Shown here in pieces: positions 30,681 through 40,762 of a stretch of DNA of 64,000 bases (position 1 is its first letter; each line of letters opens with the position of its first letter). A program made the position numbers and the translations under genes. Origin of the DNA: Tethya wilhelma. Lineage: Eukaryota; Porifera; Demospongiae; Tethyida; Tethyidae. The DNA lies in contig CAXIPT010000001.1 in assembly GCA_964030475.1 (NCBI GenBank), positions 16,970,269 through 17,034,268 of the forward strand. The letters run 5' to 3'. The notes below the pieces were generated by a model. That model was not told the origin of the DNA. It did no database searches and saw nothing but the letters and a program-made list of their open reading frames with translations.

Positions 30681-33088
30681 CATTAGTAATGAAACAAGGT
30701 AAGTCTCTGAATTTTGACATAATGCATGCATGACCATTAAAGCTATATAGCTCTCTTCTCTTTCCCATGCAGAAAGGTAGCTATATATATACCTCTATTT
30801 TTAGTCTCTTCCAAGTCATACAATTCTGACTCAGCATTCTTAATCCCCTTCTCATATCGCTTTATCTGTCTATTCCACCTTCTAGCCACTTTTTCTACAT
30901 CTTTGATTCTCCATTCTAGTACTCTCCTCCAAGAACCATAACTGATGGTTGATAGTCGTTCTCTATAGTGTCTCACCTTCTGTATCATTATAATGAAAAC
31001 ACATCCAGTTTGAAAATAGTAAGACCACATGTTTCACTCATCCTTTACCTCTTCAACTCTTCTCTGTCCTTGCTGATAGTCTGACTTATCCTATAGTTTG
31101 AGGAAGAAGATAGAGTAATTAGCAACCACAATACAAATGTCATACATTAATCATAGGTCAAAACATACTTGTGGCAGATAGCTAAATATGATTACTGTGT
31201 AATACATGCAATGTGGACTATCACTATGGCAACATTGGTCAAGGTTAAGTTGCAAAAGCTGAGGAGAGCGTCTATTCCATGCAGGCTCCTCCTTTCCTTT
31301 ACCAAGCCTTGAAGGACTGAGGAGACTGAGCACGATGCTAGACTTCTTACACTTGATAGTACATCACTCACTTGTGTCCAGAGCCATATGTCCCTCTTTT
31401 TCTCCTCCTATAAAAAGAAAAGATGTAGAAACAAACATTGGAATCCAATTGCTACTTGGAAAGGAAAAGCAAATTATCCATGTACACACAATATCTAAAG
31501 TAAATCACAATCGCCATTAAAAAATATTACTAGGAATATTAATCGAATTTATAGTAAGCTTACTATTCTCATTTCCAACTCAATCATTGTCAGCCTTTGA
31601 AGCTCTTGTTCGAGATCTCGATCTAATTGTAGTATGTGAAGACCTTCATTGAAGCTATCACGGCTAAGGACTTTACCATCATCTGAACAGGGTATAATAA
31701 CAAATGTTTATTTACATGGTTAGTCACTTGCAATGGATGCAATGAAAGGTACGTGTCTTACTGCTATCAGGAGCTTGACTATTTGTTAAGGTCGGTAATT
31801 GTGGTTTTGGTTGGTACAGAACAATAATTCCATGGTATATCAGCTCACTAAGTTGAGAAGTAGTGAGAGGGAACATGGGTGTTTCTTGCCAGAACAAAAT
31901 TTCAAATGATAGCTGTATGCAGCCTTTGCTGATATCTACAAGATGAATGTACTGACGCTGACCGAGTCCAATTATTTCAGCTATCTTACTTTGTATAGCA
32001 TTAACGTCATTCAATGTATAGAAAGGGCACTCTGATGTGTCACGCTGCTGAGTAGCAAACCACATTTGATCAATTACTTTCACTACCAGTAGCTGATCAG
32101 CTGAACAATGTGATGATCTGATGACAAACGAAGGAACTTTAAAAACATTCCTTTCACAAAATTTCTTAAAGCTTTGAAGATAATTTTCCAGATCTAATTG
32201 CTCATGGCATTTTTGTTCTTTACAATCATGATCATCATAGGTACAATGTTCATCAACGATTGCTTCCAGGATTCTGTAGTTGATGAACGAGATATACTTA
32301 TGACGAACTAAAAAGGTCTGAATCTCAGACACTGATGTGATATTTTCCAACTTGTCTCCATGTCTGTCCTCAATCTCTCTAGGAAGACCTTGACCAGAAG
32401 TAAATACGGTATTTACAATCTTACTAACAGTTACATTATTCCTATTCAGAGCCTTGAAAATACGGTCTGAAAACCTTCGAAATTCTTCAATGATACAATT
32501 TGTGTCCCGTATGAGTTGATGTGATAGCTGTTCTTTTTCTAGCTCACTCAAATGTCTCAAGTCAAGGTGCGGAAATGCATTCTCTTTCTCTGCTGAGCCA
32601 GGACACTTTGACTGATCCAGAAAATATTTATCAATGCTACACTTTCCACAGGGACACTGAAATCCACAGTCCCCTTCTGATCCATTACCTGTAGTATAAT
32701 CCTCAGAGTCTCCTTTTGTCAGTCTAGTTTTAGTAGGATCAACTGCCATCGTTAACTTAAAAGCAAGTTTGGACATGTCAAATTGATGAAGAATATCAAC
32801 AAAATCATCAAAGTGAGCATCACTGTCCTTTATCTTGGATAGGATCTGACTCATGAGGATACTAGCCCTGTCATATTCATGAAGATTAGACATCTCTGCA
32901 TGGGATTTGTTATAGTCCGAGATCAAAGACTTGGAAAGAGCATACACAGCAAATTTCACAACATTAGGCCTCACAGCTTCCACTAGACAAGGAAAGTTTT
33001 GAACAAACACCTGATATCGAACAGTTTCTGAGCCCCTCTCCACCGCCACATACGAGTCTACCTTCTTTGTTTCCATCGTCGTGGCCAT
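30368..33088 (-). CDS. CARD-like / Cys-module / coiled-coil / Death-domain protein of sponge-cnidarian type
   Basis: Exons read on the minus strand: 33,088-31,762 (about 442 residues), 31,682-31,564, 31,408-31,372, about 31,091-31,050, 30,979-30,793 and 30,636-30,368; about 660 residues in all. Residues about 28-115 form a helical CARD-like death fold (FPCLVEAVRPNVVKFAVYAL). Next is a cysteine module, CGFQCPCGKCSIDKYF, followed by FPHLDLRHLSELEKEQL. A second module follows with YISFINYRILEAIVDEH, CERNVFKVPS and HLVDISKGCIQLSFEI. Then comes a coiled coil (EWRIKDVEKVARRWNRQIKR). The C-terminal Death domain has WNSLGVALGLTKSQLDKIE and IRVWLSNDPQASW. From memory, this middle module recurs in many sponge and cnidarian predicted proteins, often with death-fold domains. 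Innate immune or cell-death signalling is inferred. Confidence 0.8.
30639..30676. repeat. (GA)n microsatellite before the Death-domain exon
   Basis: A GA run that on the coding strand forms the pyrimidine tract (CT)n of the last acceptor. Confidence 0.9.
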
Positions 33089-34044
33089 TGTTAGTGATCT
33101 TGGCTAGCTCTTTCTTTTATTGAAAACGATTGAGTGCCTCATAGGAGGACTCTTCGCCGCTCTCCTTGAAGCGTAATCACTTTCTGTTTAAATAGCTACA
33201 AACCCCATGCATATCCGTTTGTAATGAATAAGATTACACATCCTTTTCCATAGAAATAATTTTCTTGTTGGTACAGTATTGTAGTAAAGTAAATAAATGA
33301 GCATTTGGTATGCACAATCCGATAAGTTTATTTAGGGTAGTACCAATCACTGTGGTTGACATCATAATAGCTATATAAAAATTAATTATAAGCATTATAG
33401 GTTTTGTGCTTGAATAAACAATTAAAATTTCAGGAAGTGTTTCACTTCTCAATTGTTTATTAAAAGTTATCGAAACATGTGTTACTATTCCCAAATGATG
33501 TTTACTTTAAAATAAAAGAAAATTAATCAAAACAACAACACAATAAGTTCATACCTACCCTTGTACAGACCAAACCTTCCCCTCTTCCATTTTGTCGTTA
33601 TGATTGATCAATGTTGCTTACAGCATAATATGTTGCTTCAGGTATGGTATGAAAAATTGTTGCATATCGTGTTAATCATTAAATTTCCCGCTTTGTGCTA
33701 GGTAAATATGATGGTCTTATATGAAGAGACAGGGCATCTGTGTAAACTCGTACAAAGCTTGTTGTGCTGTGGTTTATTTGTGACATCAGTAAAAGTGAAA
33801 ATGGTAAAGATAACACAAGATATCTTCTTTTGTACATTTAAAGTAGTTTAATTGAGTTTTTTCCTATTTTTCAGGTTGTCATATAATATTATATACTTTG
33901 AATTTGAAAATATCAGTTATTCATGAATTTTAAGAACACAAGACAATAAATTATAATTATTTATGGAATGGCTGTAAAATGACAGAAACTTGAGTTTGCA
34001 AAGAAAAACAGCTCTCCAGTGATTCTTACACAACAGTCTCTGCA
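33089..34044. other. Intergenic region between the CARD/Death gene and NEPRO, with a dispersed repeat
   Basis: AT-rich with no convincing gene. Positions about 33,664-33,818 are similar, in inverted orientation, to 63,593-63,754 (shared strings such as CTTTTACTGATGTCACAAA and AGCGGGAAATTT). Confidence 0.6.
33664..33818 (-). repeat. Dispersed non-coding repeat, copy A
   Basis: The reverse complement reads GTTATCTTTACCATTTTCAC, then TGATGTCACAAA, AACAAGCTTTGTAC, TTTACACAGATGC, ATAAGACCATCATA, TACCTAGCACA and GCGGGAAATTT. All of these reappear in the same order at 63,593-63,754. Confidence 0.8.
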
Positions 34045-35209
34045 TTATTTGTCTAAAATGCTAAAGATGTCATCAATTTCACTGGTGATGTCATTAGCTT
34101 TCGACTGATAATCATGTTGGGAATATGATACTTTCTCTAATTCCTTCATGAACTGATGTTGAAGTCCCTTCACGCCATCATCATTGCTCTTCACTTGAGT
34201 ATTTGTACGCCTACTTCTCTTTTCCTTACAATTCACTGTTACCAACTTGAGTCTGAATCTTGATGCTCTGTACCTAGGGAAACCAACAGGTTGTCTCACT
34301 ATTGAGCCTATAGCTAGTCTGAGGTATTGAGCATTCAAAGGGTTGGGATTTTGTTTAGCTTGACAAAGTAGTGTCAAAAGTTTCTGACTCCGGATATTCA
34401 ATTGTACGAGTCTTTTGCTGCACCTCACTACTATGACAAAACTACTTTTTAAACGTCTTCTTTTGAAGTTAGTATGTAATGACATAGGGGCTTCCTTAGC
34501 AGCAGTAAGCTCCTTGTGTGGATTTGATTTTCTGTGAAAACTGTGATTTAAGCCAGGAATCATCATTCTTGAGTCATATTCTTCGTGATTTAAATCAGAA
34601 ATTGCTCTTGGTATATCCGAGTCACACTCTTCACTAATCATAGGAGTGATATGCTGATGAGAAGTGTACTGTGATGGATTGGTTGTCACAGTGGTTGAGG
34701 TGGTGGAAAGAGCAGGCAGTAGAGAGGTTGAGGAAGAGATATGATTGGTATCTGGAACACTGCATACAAATACAATGGAAATGCACACAGCAATAACATG
34801 TAACCCAATAATGCATACTGTAGAGACAATTTGAGTGCCTACAGAGTCTGAGACTACTCAGCAATAGCGCCTACCTGAATGCTGACCTTGGTATTACAGT
34901 TCCCAACAAGTTTGCTATAACAACTTTAGATGGTTTTACTTCTCTCTTGAAAGAATGCTTCTTGTCCAAGTAATCCCATAAGCTGGGTTTGAACTATCAA
35001 ACATAAATGGACACATTGAGATTACAGAAATGCCAATCTTATGAGAATCTAGCTACCTTGTGGTCAACTGTAGTCAGCATTTCATTGGTGATTGTTAGAT
35101 ATACCTCACAGAGAGAGGACAGGTGGTAGTGAAGACAGTACCTATGTTGTGATAACATTGATAGTGTATTAGCCTCTATTAATTATGGTGATATCAGTAC
35201 ATGTACATG

Positions 35210-35300
<91 letters not shown>

Positions 35301-36917
35301 NNNNNNNNNNNNNNNNNNNNNNNNNNNNNNNNNNNNNNNNNNNNNNNNNNNNNNNNNNNNNNNNNNNNNNNNNNNNNNNNNNNNNNNNNNNNNNNNNNNN
35401 NNNNNNNNNNNNNNNNNNNNNNNNNNNNNNNNNNNNNNNNNNNNNNNNNNNNNNNNNNNNNNNNNNNNNNNNNNNNNNGCTTTTCAGCCTCTTTGAGCGC
35501 TAAGCTTCGAGGCCACACCCATAATTTTGGGGGACGAGCCTGAGCGAGCTTCATAGCATAGACAGTAGAAGCTTAGCTACTGATATGAAATGGTTTACAA
35601 AGCAACAAAAGCCTATAGTTTCTGAAATCTGAGGCTTTTCAGTAGCCTCGTTCCCAGGCTCCCTCCCACCGGAAATTAAGCGAGAGAGAAAAGGAAAGAG
35701 GGAGCCTGGTATCTAAAATCACGTGTATGACGTCAATTGTTGCTTAAATGCGTGGGCCATGGGTACCGGGTGCGGCGGTTAGAATTATGACGTCAAACTC
35801 TTGGTTCTGCGCACAGAAGCAATATTCGCGATCGCTGAGCGCTACGAGCAGCTACAAAGTTGTAAAGAAAGCTAGTCGCTAGTAGTATATTGTCTATCAA
35901 TAGTCTATGGTTATAGTATATAACTTACTGATGCTCTACAGTGTAACACTACCAATACTTGGTAGAAAATCAGCTCGCGCGAGTATTCTGCCATTCAAGT
36001 TGCCAGGTCGGCTAATTTTGGACGGTTTGATACAGACTCAAGCCATAGACAGCCTAATAATACTCTTTCTAACACCCATTTGCTGTTTCTGTTACAAATA
36101 CACAATCTACCGTTTGTTTTTAATTGTTGAACTCAGTTGAACTCCAATTTAAAGCGTGGGCAGGCTAAGATATCAATCGCCATGCCCACGCACACTAATC
36201 ACCCTTCTACCACCCTTCTACCCCACGTGATTTTAGATACCAGGCTCCCTCCAGAGGAGGTGCGACAACTGTACCTCATTGCTGAGCTGGCATTTTTCCG
36301 CACGTGATATCAATTCAGTTTAACAGTGCAAAGATTTTGGGGATTGTAGTGAAGTTCAGTAGTTAGCGTTGGTATATCATTGCTAAATTAATCGGTCAAG
36401 TGCCTAGGTATGCTGCTAGCAACCATTTCTGCTCTAACTTGGGTTGGCTGCGAGAGCAAGTGTAAAACGTCACGTGCGAGGAATGTGGTTAATTGGCAAT
36501 TATGCATAATGCCAGCTCAGCAATGAGGTACGGTTGACGCACCTCCTCTGGGCTCCCTCTTTCTTTGCGCACTTCCATAATTTCCGGTGGGAGGCTAGGG
36601 AGCCTGGGAACGAGGCTAGCTTTTCAGCCTATCTGAGCTAAGCTTCGAGGCCACACCCATTCATCCTGTTAAAATTTTTGGGGCGAGCCTGAGCGAGTCC
36701 CATAGCATAGCTGCAGACCTGCTTATTGATACACACTCATCCAACTACATTATACAGAAATAACAAAATAATATTAGAATAAACTGCTATAATATATCAA
36801 ATACCATCAAAATACTCACTGTATAAGATTCAGTATGTACCTCGCACCCGAATGGTTATGCACCTTGGTGCCTTCAAGTTTATGGAGGAACAGACTCAAA
36901 ATTAGCAAATGGCCTTA
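34045..36917 (-). CDS. NEPRO: NEPRO (nucleolus and neural progenitor protein) homolog
   Basis: The C-terminal exon (about 34,760-34,045) ends with SEIDDIFSILDK, matching the human NEPRO end DIDDIFALMGV. It contains FVIVVRCSKRLVQLNIRSQKL, parallel to the human [20 protein letters not shown], and a basic region. Upstream exons are about 34,995-34,876 (LWDYLDKKHSFKREVKPSKV), 35,140-35,056 (YCLHYHLSSLCEVYLTIT) and about 36,917-36,825 (LILSLFLHKLEGTKVHNHS), the last resembling the N-terminal human segment with LYSNHNRMGRHKPH. The first exon was not found. NEPRO is a nucleolar protein linked to RNase MRP and pre-rRNA processing. The intron between the last two exons is swollen by an N gap and two nested transposons. 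Confidence 0.7.
35213..35300. repeat. (TG)n microsatellite running into the sequence gap
   Basis: At least 40 TG units that run directly into 178 Ns. Confidence 0.95.
35301..35478. other. Assembly gap (178 Ns)
   Basis: A run of N between the (TG)n tract and a repeated AGCTTCGAGGCCACACCC sequence. It lies in a NEPRO intron. Confidence 1.
35479..35570. repeat. Interspersed repeat flank, copy 1
   Basis: GCTTTTCAGCCTCTTTGAGC, then AAGCTTCGAGGCCACACCC and GAGCCTGAGCGAG, matches 36,619-36,715 in direct orientation with small differences. Confidence 0.8.
35643..36618. mobile_element. Non-autonomous DNA transposon, TAGCCTCGTTCCCAGGC termini, 9-bp target duplication
   Basis: The left end TAGCCTCGTTCCCAGGCTCC and the right end GGGAGCCTGGGAACGAGGCTA are inverted. 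The inversion extends over the CACCGGAAATT and GAAAGAGGGAGCC segments to TATCTAAAATCACGTG at 35,726 and its inverse at 36,223. GCTTTTCAG flanks both sides (35,634-35,642 and 36,619-36,627), a 9-bp target-site duplication as in Mutator-like elements. The right arm is split by a second element at 36,252-36,550. Inside are a few hundred bp without transposase similarity that I can see; a 77-codon frame (35,907-36,140) looks accidental. Confidence 0.8.
36252..36550. mobile_element. MITE nested in the larger element, 9-bp target duplication
   Basis: The left end CAGAGGAGGTGCGACAACTG and the right end CGGTTGACGCACCTCCTCTG are inverted repeats of about 45 bp (continuing ACCTCATTGCTGAGCTGGCAT). GGCTCCCTC flanks it at 36,243-36,251 and 36,551-36,559. 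The target lies in the right terminal repeat of the outer element, so this insertion is younger. Confidence 0.85.
36619..36715. repeat. Interspersed repeat flank, copy 2
   Basis: The direct counterpart of 35,479-35,570; it starts with the right-hand target duplication of the transposon. Confidence 0.8.
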
Positions 36918-36976
36918 TTTTTTAGAGAGATAAACATGAAATAAAGACTACGTTTATAAGATTTTTAATTATATGC

Positions 36977-37497
36977 GGGAGTGCAATTACTAAAACCAGA
37001 GAAGTATTACTAGGCTAATTAAAAATCATGTTTGATTACATGACTAGTACATGATTAGGCCTCAGCATTTTATGCTAGCATAATTTTGAGCATAATAGAT
37101 ACTTGCAAGCACTGAGCATAATGCTAGCATAACTTACATTGATGCAAGAATAGTCTTGATATATATTGTAACCTGTATATCTCGTGACCTCTGTGTAGAG
37201 GTCACAAGATTCATGTTATATATATAGAGTAGAAAAAACTACTTGCTATTATAGTTGTAGGTCTGCATGCTGCATATGGTCTAGGAAGAGTGGAATAGAA
37301 TCTGACATAAATTTTAAAAGTCAATTAACACTACTTCAGATTCTCACTTTCAATTAGAATGGGTTCTGAACTATAAAAAAAGTTGCACCTGAGTCCAGGT
37401 CTCCAGGAAAATGAGATAATAGTGAACATACTGATGAGCATAATTGGTAGTATGGCCCTATACATCATAGTGCAATTACTGCTGTAATTGCACTCCT
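36977..37497. mobile_element. Possible MITE with GGAGTGCAATTAC termini
   Basis: GGAGTGCAATTAC at the left is matched by GTAATTGCACTCC at the right. The right end also forms a perfect hairpin AGTGCAATTAC-TGCT-GTAATTGCACT. A second hairpin (GTGACCTC...GAGGTCAC) lies at about 37,184-37,206. No clear target duplication was seen, so this is tentative. Confidence 0.4.
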
Positions 37498-37643
37498 GGT
37501 GTATAGGAGAAATGTTTTTTGACTCCATAAAGTATACTATTATAGTAATAATAATATTATAATTATTATTATATATAGTTCACACATGCATGCATTATAT
37601 AGAAGGGTTATACATGAATTATAATGCGACAAAAATTAATTAA

Positions 37644-37848
37644 TAAGAAGTCCATCTTTAAAGATGGACTTATTAATAAATTTTTGTTAATTTAATTTAC
37701 TTCGACACTTACATGCAAAATATATTATTACTATACGTAGTAATATAATGTAATTTATTATTTTGCATGTTAGTATTGAAGTACATACAATAAAGATGGA
37801 CTATAATTTGCATGTTAGTGTCGAAGTACAATAAAGATGGGCTTCTTA
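37644..37848. mobile_element. MITE-like palindromic element
   Basis: The left end TAAGAAGTCCATCTTT and the right end AAAGATGGGCTTCTTA are inverted. Inside, TTCGACACTTACATGCAAAA and its inverse near 37,760-37,825 make the element almost wholly foldable. A (TCTTA)n pentanucleotide follows at 37,846-37,864. Confidence 0.65.
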
Positions 37849-37864
37849 TCTTATCTTATCTTAT

Positions 37865-38065
37865 TTGCTATCAAGGTATACCTTGAGAGCAAATTTGATG
37901 GCTGGAATGATACAGAATAAAGTGCAACACGGCTGTCCAAGGCAAATCGAAACAAATAGGAGAATTGTTGAAAAGTAAACAATGTGCTTCCATTTGAAGT
38001 TCTGTTGATGTAAATGGTGATGAGGTACTGAGACTGGAGGCAATGTTGAGGGCTGAATGGAGGTC
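37865..38065 (-). CDS. Possible exon with a hydrophobic segment, unassigned
   Basis: On the minus strand one frame reads STILLFVSICLGQPCCTLF then AIKFALKV, and ends at a GTATAC donor-like site near 37,877. This resembles a transmembrane exon, but neighbouring exons were not found and other frames are also open. It may be part of a gene broken by the N at 38,149. Confidence 0.3.
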
Positions 38066-38149
38066 TTTGCAACAACCTAATATTAAGTTATAATGCAATC
38101 AGTTAATTTGCATGCATATGGCACAGCAAGTGCTTAATAATATATAATN

Positions 38150-38337
38150 GTCACCATGGCTACTATCAATCACCACCACCCAGTAGGGGGGATTTCAGGA
38201 GAGGGGGTGGCCCCTCTCATTATTCGAGGGGAGGTGGCCCCCCTCATCATTCAAGTGGAGGTGGCTCTCATCATTATTCAAGAGGAGGGGGTCCCCCTAA
38301 TTATCCAAGGGGTGGAGGAGGAGGGTGGAGATACTAG
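38150..38337 (+). CDS. C-terminal exon of an RGG-repeat protein (partial)
   Basis: Directly after the single N at 38,149 the + strand encodes HHGYYQSPPPSRGDFRRGGG, then repeats of the type HYSRGGGPP, and ends in RGGGGGWRY plus a TAG stop at 38,335-38,337. The DNA is an imperfect array of about 27-30-bp units. Such RGG tails are typical of RNA-binding proteins and are targets of arginine methylation. All upstream exons are missing, so the gene cannot be named. Confidence 0.6.
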
Positions 38338-38959
38338 TTATAGATAAGCTAGTTCGTAACTGTTGCCCACAATCTTGCTGTTTTCATGATAGTGCACTAT
38401 ACAAATTATAGTATAGAAATTAGGTTCTTTATTAACAAATTTTTAAGTAAGATTTTATGTTGATTATCTACCCTTTCTCCTCTTGTGCTTACATCTGTCC
38501 TTCAAGAATTATTTATGACATGTGATATTGTTATAGAGATTATAGATTATTAGAGAAATTAGATTCTTTGTTAACAAATTTTTAAGTAAGATTTTATGTT
38601 GATTATCTACCCTTGCTCCTCTTGTACCAATATCTGTCCTTCAAAAATTATTTACGGCATACGTGATATTATCATTATAGAGACTATAGATTCTTAAATT
38701 ATACTTGATGCACAAATTTACGGTATTATCACTGTGTAATCATTTTCTCTGTTGACCCTTTACTTCACTATACTTTTACCTCTGTTGTATATAATATGAA
38801 TAAATATGACATTAAATTAATTATTGCAACTTCATGGGTAGCTAGTTCATAAAACTTAATAAAATAACATATCTAATAATTTATAATAACTTAGTGTTCT
38901 AAAATCTGGTCTCCTATTAAACCATGGATCCCTTCATCTCTAATAATTATGGAGTGCAT
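38338..38959. other. Intergenic 3' region with a 139-bp tandem repeat
   Basis: AT-rich. Two units with a period of about 139 bp cover about 38,400-38,690 (GATTTTATGTTGATTATCTA occurs in each). It probably holds the 3' UTRs of the RGG gene and the ERG28 gene. Confidence 0.7.
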
Positions 38960-40358
38960 TCACTCAGTCTTCTTCCTTAAGCTTTTTGGAACCTGTGGTC
39001 TCAGCAATGGCCATGCAACGAGCATCATCAGTGTACTACCACCTGGATATAGTTAGCATATTATATACATGTGACCATGAATTAATGTGCCCATGATGGG
39101 AAAGTGTGTTGAGAGAAAAGTTTGAGAACGATGCTAACTCTAGAGGTTCTCTTACTGGATATGACGAGGGGTGAGATGGTGGAGAATGCGTAAGGAGCTG
39201 TGGAGGTGACAACTGTCTCGACGATGAAATGAATGAATGCCAGAATGAAGGAGAGTAGCACAAGGAGATAAATACTGCATGAGAAAAATGTACAAAGAGT
39301 CACAACAATGGATATACATGGGGCACACAGACACACACTCACACAAACAGCTGGCTAGTGACACACACTCACACAAACAGCTAGCTAGTGACACACACAT
39401 CTAGCAGCACAATATTATTATCATACCTCACGGTTTGTGGTGACAATGCCCAAACAGCTCTCAAGACACCAGCAAATATAGTCCAACTTCCAAATGTTCT
39501 TGAGCTCAATGGGGTGGCTAGAGTACAGATCAAGAGATATATTAATTTTATTGTCACTGAACAGTTTTGGTATCAAATTGTTGTACGTAGTCTTGTCTCA
39601 CCTTGTTCCGGGGTTAGTGTGTATATCCTCCTGGCTGAGAAGGTCCCGTCCAGATGACACTGGATGCCATTGACCACAGCAATGACTCCAACGAGACCCA
39701 CCCATAGCCGCAGCAGGAGGACAAATGAAGATCGAGGATATGAACCTACAACACACGTAACAATAATTATGATAGTATACAATTAATGCACATAGCTGAA
39801 TATTTCAGCCTCAAAATATAGAGTCTCCTAGCCTTGTAAACCAAGCCATCCGTATTTTACAAGGCGAAGAGAATAAAGTTTAAACATGCCTACACATAAA
39901 CTAAAAATTGGCGGTATATACCTCTGGGTCTTGGGTCTTCCCGCATCCACGACACACTCATCCAAAGTATAGTCACAACTGGAGACAAGAAGTGGCTACT
40001 AACATATCAGTAGTCCAACAATATAAGATACCTACTAGTATACGTAGCTACAAGTTACAACACTTGAATGCTTACCTAACATTATTGGACGTAGGTCTGA
40101 TAATGATTCAATATCGGTTTCAAGAAAAAGGTGATAGATGGCCAACACAAATGAGACTATTGCACACAAAAAAATACTGGGGGAAAAATGCAAGTAAGCC
40201 ATTAAATCTACATAGATGTATGTTATATTAAAATGCTAATTATTCAATTACTTTGAACTGTGTGGAGCTATTGCAAAAGCAATCCTGGTTGCTCCTGTCA
40301 AGACAGCACTGACCACATATGTTCTTTGCAGAAGAGGTGTAACTTTAAACACAGCAAG

Positions 40359-40429
<71 letters not shown>

Positions 40430-40628
40430 GAGAGAAGGAGAACAAAAGGAGATAATTTACAATATGGGATGTTTAGTGGGTGGACCTGGCTTACAAACAC
40501 TCACCTTGCTCAAGAGCTTGTGGAAACCTAGTCTTGGCGAAGTCATCACTGAACAAGCACCTGTAGCCTGCTATCAAGGTGCCTACACCGAGGATAGCCA
40601 CCCAAACTCTCAGTAAGCTAGAAGGCAT
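38960..40628 (-). CDS. ERG28: Two ERG28-type units, apparently spliced into one protein
   Basis: ERG28 is a small ER membrane scaffold of sterol C4-demethylation. Unit B has exons at about 40,628-40,505 (MPSSLLRVWVAILGVGTLIA), 40,345-40,258 (LLQRTYVVSAVLTGATRIAF), 40,175-40,083 (LCAIVSFVLAIYHLFLETD) and 39,973-39,919 (VVTILWMSVSWMREDPRPR). Unit A has exons at about 39,744-39,604 (LLLRLWVGLVGVIAVVNG), 39,517-39,427 (ATPLSSRTFGSWTIFAGVLR), 39,275-39,153 (FILAFIHFIVETVV) and 39,052-38,960. Each unit matches human ERG28 (LQARTFGIWTLLSSVIR; LLALGHFLSEL) and both have the same four-exon pattern. The donor after unit B and the acceptor before unit A are both phase 1, which permits a fused eight-exon protein. 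Alternatively unit B could stop at 39,893, and unit A could start at an in-frame ATG at 39,782. Confidence 0.75.
40362..40431. repeat. (GA)n microsatellite in an ERG28 intron
   Basis: A GA run that serves as a pyrimidine-rich stretch on the coding strand near the second exon acceptor. Confidence 0.9.
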
Positions 40629-40762
40629 GCTGGTGTTTGGATGTCACCCGATTTCTGCAGAGTAGGTATGGTGCGGTCACCAGATACTGCAATAGTCTGC
40701 GGTTAAATTTTAAAATTAGCGCAAACACCTAACAATAACTTTGTACTTTGACCTTTACCAAC
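40629..40762. promoter_or_regulatory. Bidirectional promoter ERG28/TKFC
   Basis: 134 bp between the divergent start codons. No TATA element is evident; the role is inferred from gene orientation. Confidence 0.45.

Noticed and set aside
35907..36140. 77-codon frame inside the outer transposon
   Set aside because: No transposase or other family resemblance and no supporting codon pattern; probably chance.
37181..37500. tRNA or structured RNA gene at the hairpins
   Set aside because: The hairpins lack tRNA A/B boxes or a cloverleaf; they fit transposon ends better.
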